Source of the DNA: Cryptomeria japonica
Lineage: Eukaryota; Streptophyta; Pinopsida; Cupressales; Cupressaceae
Reading direction: 5' to 3'
Length of the DNA: 60,000 bases
Assembly: GCF_030272615.1 (NCBI RefSeq)
Contig: NC_081413.1
Span: 337,808,802 to 337,868,801 of the forward strand
Shown piece after piece: positions 57,837 to 60,000 of this stretch (positions are counted from its first letter, which is position 1; every line of letters starts with the position of its first letter). A program made the translations under genes and the position numbers. The notes under the pieces were generated by a model. The model was not told the DNA's origin. It searched no databases and saw only the letters and a list, made by a program, of their open reading frames with translations.

Positions 57837-59999
57837 CTATAATCTCATACGTGTTGCGTCCTCCCATGAAGCCATAACCTCATCATAGCAATCCCACTGG
57901 ACCCTAACCTGGTCTAGCTCTCGACATCGAAGGGCCAGCGTCTGGCATGCCAAAATGCGAATGGGCTCCAAAGCTAGCTGCTCATCTGACTCCACCTGCA
58001 AGGCATCCCAATCTAAAATATGAAACTCATCATAGATATACTTTCTCAAAACTGATACATGAAACACATCGTGGATGCGTGACAGGCTAGGTGGCAATGC
58101 TAAATGATAGGCAATTGGTCCTATCCTCTCAAGGATCTCAAATGGTCCTACAAAGCGAGGCACAAGCTTAGAACCCTTTCCATAATGGATTGGACTCTTA
58201 TGCAGTCACACTCTCAAAAAGACTCTGTCTCCAACCAAGTAGCTACGATCTATCCTCTTTGCATCTGCATACTTCTTCTATCTATCCTATGCCTCTCTAA
58301 GATGTTGTCTAATCAAATCCACCTACTGCTCCATATCCCGAACTATCTTAGGACCAATAGCAACTCTATCCTCTATGCAGTCCCAACTCAATGGTGTCCT
58401 GCAAGGCCTGTCGTATAATGCCTGATAGGGTGGCATCCCCAACAAAGTGTGATGCCCATTGTTATAGGCAAACTCCACTAAGGGAAGGTACTCTTCCCAT
58501 CTAGTCTGATGATCCATGATGTACATGCGAAGCATATCCTCTAACACCTAGTTAACCATCTCTGTCTGACCATCCATTTCCGGATGATAGGCTGTACTGA
58601 AGTTCAGCTTAGTGCCCATAGCTGCCTGTAATGCCTTCCAAAAGGAAGAAGTGAAGAGGGAATCCCTATCAGAAATAATCTTGTGTGGAATGCCATGAAG
58701 TCTGACAATGTCTTGCAAGAACACCCGTGCTACCATTGGTGCTATGAAGGTAGTCTGAACTGGTGAAAAGTGGGCCACTTTGGTCAACTTGTCAACTGTT
58801 ACCAAGATGGCATCATGGCGACAAGATGACATAGGAAGACCAATGATGAAATCCATGGATATAGTATCCCACTTCCACTCTGGTATAGCATGAGACTGGA
58901 GCAACCCACCTGGATGGCGGTGCTCCACCTTGACTCTCTGACACTCGAGGCATCGGGCTACTAACTCAACAATGAGCTGCCGCATTCCTGGCCAATGATA
59001 TAACTGTCTCAAGTCAGCATGCATCTTCTTAACTTTGGGATGTGCTGCATAAGGAGCTCTATGAGCCTCTGTGACAATGAATTCTTGCAATCCCTTGAAA
59101 GAAGGTACATAGATGTGCCCTCTATGGCATAATAGTCCATCGGACTCCAAGGAATAATCCACATATTTTCCTTCTAGAGTTTCCTGAGATCGTATCACCT
59201 GACAAACCTGTAAATACCATCCATCCTCTGGAAACTGCTGCAATATCTGATCTCTCAAATTCGTGCCCATAGATATGGTGTATACCTCATGACATCTCCT
59301 ACTCAAGGCATCTGCAACTACGTTTTCTTTCCCTTTGATGCAGTGAATGTCAAAATCATACTCGCACAAGAACTCCATCCATTTCCTCTGATGTGCATTA
59401 AGGTTCGACTGAGTGAATATGTACTGAAGTCTCTGATGGTCTGAATGAAACTCAAAATGATGAGCCAAAAGGAAGTGTCTCCACCTCACAAGTGCATGCA
59501 CTACTACTACAAGCTCTAGGTCATGAGTAGGGTAGTTAAGTTCATGATTCTTAAGTTTCCTAGACTCAAAAGCTATAGCCCTACCATCCTGCATAAGGAC
59601 TGCTCATAAACCCTCTAGGGAAGCATCTGTGTAAACCATGAAGTCAGCTGAGGGATCTAGTACTACAAGGATAGGTACGCTAGTAAGTGCCCTTTTGAGT
59701 TCCTGAAAGGCCCTCTCGCACTTCTCTATCCACTCAAATTTCTTCCCTTTATGCTGAAGAAAAGTAATGGGATGTGCGACTCTAAAGAATCCCTCAATAA
59801 AGCGTCGATAATAACCTGCTAAGCCCATGAAGCTCCTGACCTCTATCACACTAGTTGGTGCTAGCCAATCCATAATAGCTTTGATCTTTGATGGGTCAAT
59901 TGAGATCCCATCACCAGAAATAACATGCCCAAGGTACTTGACCTCTGAACGAAAGAAAGCACACTTTGACAAATTGCCAAACAACTGATTGTCCCTCAA
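57837..59999 (-). pseudogene. Element D pol: RT end, RNase H, integrase, C-terminal domain (partial)
   Basis: Enters from the right edge inside RT ([20 protein letters not shown]), past the catalytic YxDD, which lies outside the window. Then [28 protein letters not shown] and the RNase H start VYTDAS at about 59615; a TGA near 59601 follows. Next AFESRKLKNHELNYPTHDLE, KGKENVVADALSR (RNase H end), the zinc region HRAPYAAHPKVKKMH and CLECQRVK, and the core SMDFIIGLP, ISDRDSLF and DGQTEMVN with Asp, Asp and Glu all intact. After stops at about 58548, 58320-58290 and 58210 it ends with [30 protein letters not shown] and a [14 protein letters not shown] tail at the chromodomain position. Five stops in ~720 codons make it the best-preserved pol here. 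Tekay/Del-like by inference. Confidence 0.92.
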
Positions 60000-60000
60000 A

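Larger units (their letters stand above)
40984..60000 (-). mobile_element. Gypsy chromovirus-like element D, right end outside the window
   Basis: Pol is on the minus strand from the right edge to 57837. A purine tract at 57782-57793 and an LTR starting TGTGAGGCC (minus) at 57781 follow. The LTR is continuous to 55005, is interrupted by element C, and resumes at 42203 to about 40984 (plus-strand start TGTCATGCCC; 40981 is an alternative), where element E's gag is cut. The rejoined LTR is ~4.0 kb. The 5' half of the element lies beyond 60000, so the LTR extent rests on one copy. Confidence 0.8.

Overview
This window is a stack of LTR retrotransposons from a plant nuclear genome. The evidence is plant-type Ty1/copia and Ty3/gypsy proteins, chromodomain-type integrase tails, LTRs with TATA boxes and AATAAA signals, and AT-rich noncoding DNA. 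A large seed-plant genome is likely and a gymnosperm is possible, but that is inference. I see no intact host gene, no tRNA or rRNA gene and no CRISPR array. Almost every reading frame is a decayed transposon frame, usually broken by TAG or TGA.

Layout. (1) 1-2186: a degenerate ~75-bp tandem array, then a truncated copia fragment. (2) 3232-19061: a gypsy-like, gag-only element in an LTR-internal-LTR-internal-LTR tandem, with three ~3.2-kb LTRs and two internal regions of about 3 kb. (3) 20639-37857: copia element A, with ~3.2 kb of unknown DNA inserted in gag and a complete minus-strand chromovirus-like gypsy element B (29022-36736, flanked by TTTGG duplications) inserted near its 3' end. (4) 37858-40983: the 5' part of plus-strand element E (LTR, leader, gag). 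(5) 40984-60000: minus-strand gypsy element D, whose ~4-kb 3' LTR is split by minus-strand element C (42204-55004) and whose pol runs off the right edge.

Element C is the most interesting. It has gypsy gag and protease, a protease frame that runs straight into the last part of integrase with no reverse transcriptase, RNase H or integrase core, and, antisense to these between pol and the 3' LTR, a decayed plant mobile domain (PMD) gene with a recognisable exon-intron boundary. Its intron is filled with two kinds of short repeat, one of which (a CpG-rich core, CGCGTCTRTG) recurs in the element's 5' leader in the opposite orientation. C's two LTRs look nearly identical outside indels, and C lies inside D. 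The PMD frame nevertheless has about a dozen stops, so the gene was probably dead before C last moved.

Order of events: A was hit by B, and separately its 3' LTR was cut by E. E was hit by D, and D by C. Among all elements only D keeps an unaltered integrase catalytic triad in long open frames, and even D has stops.
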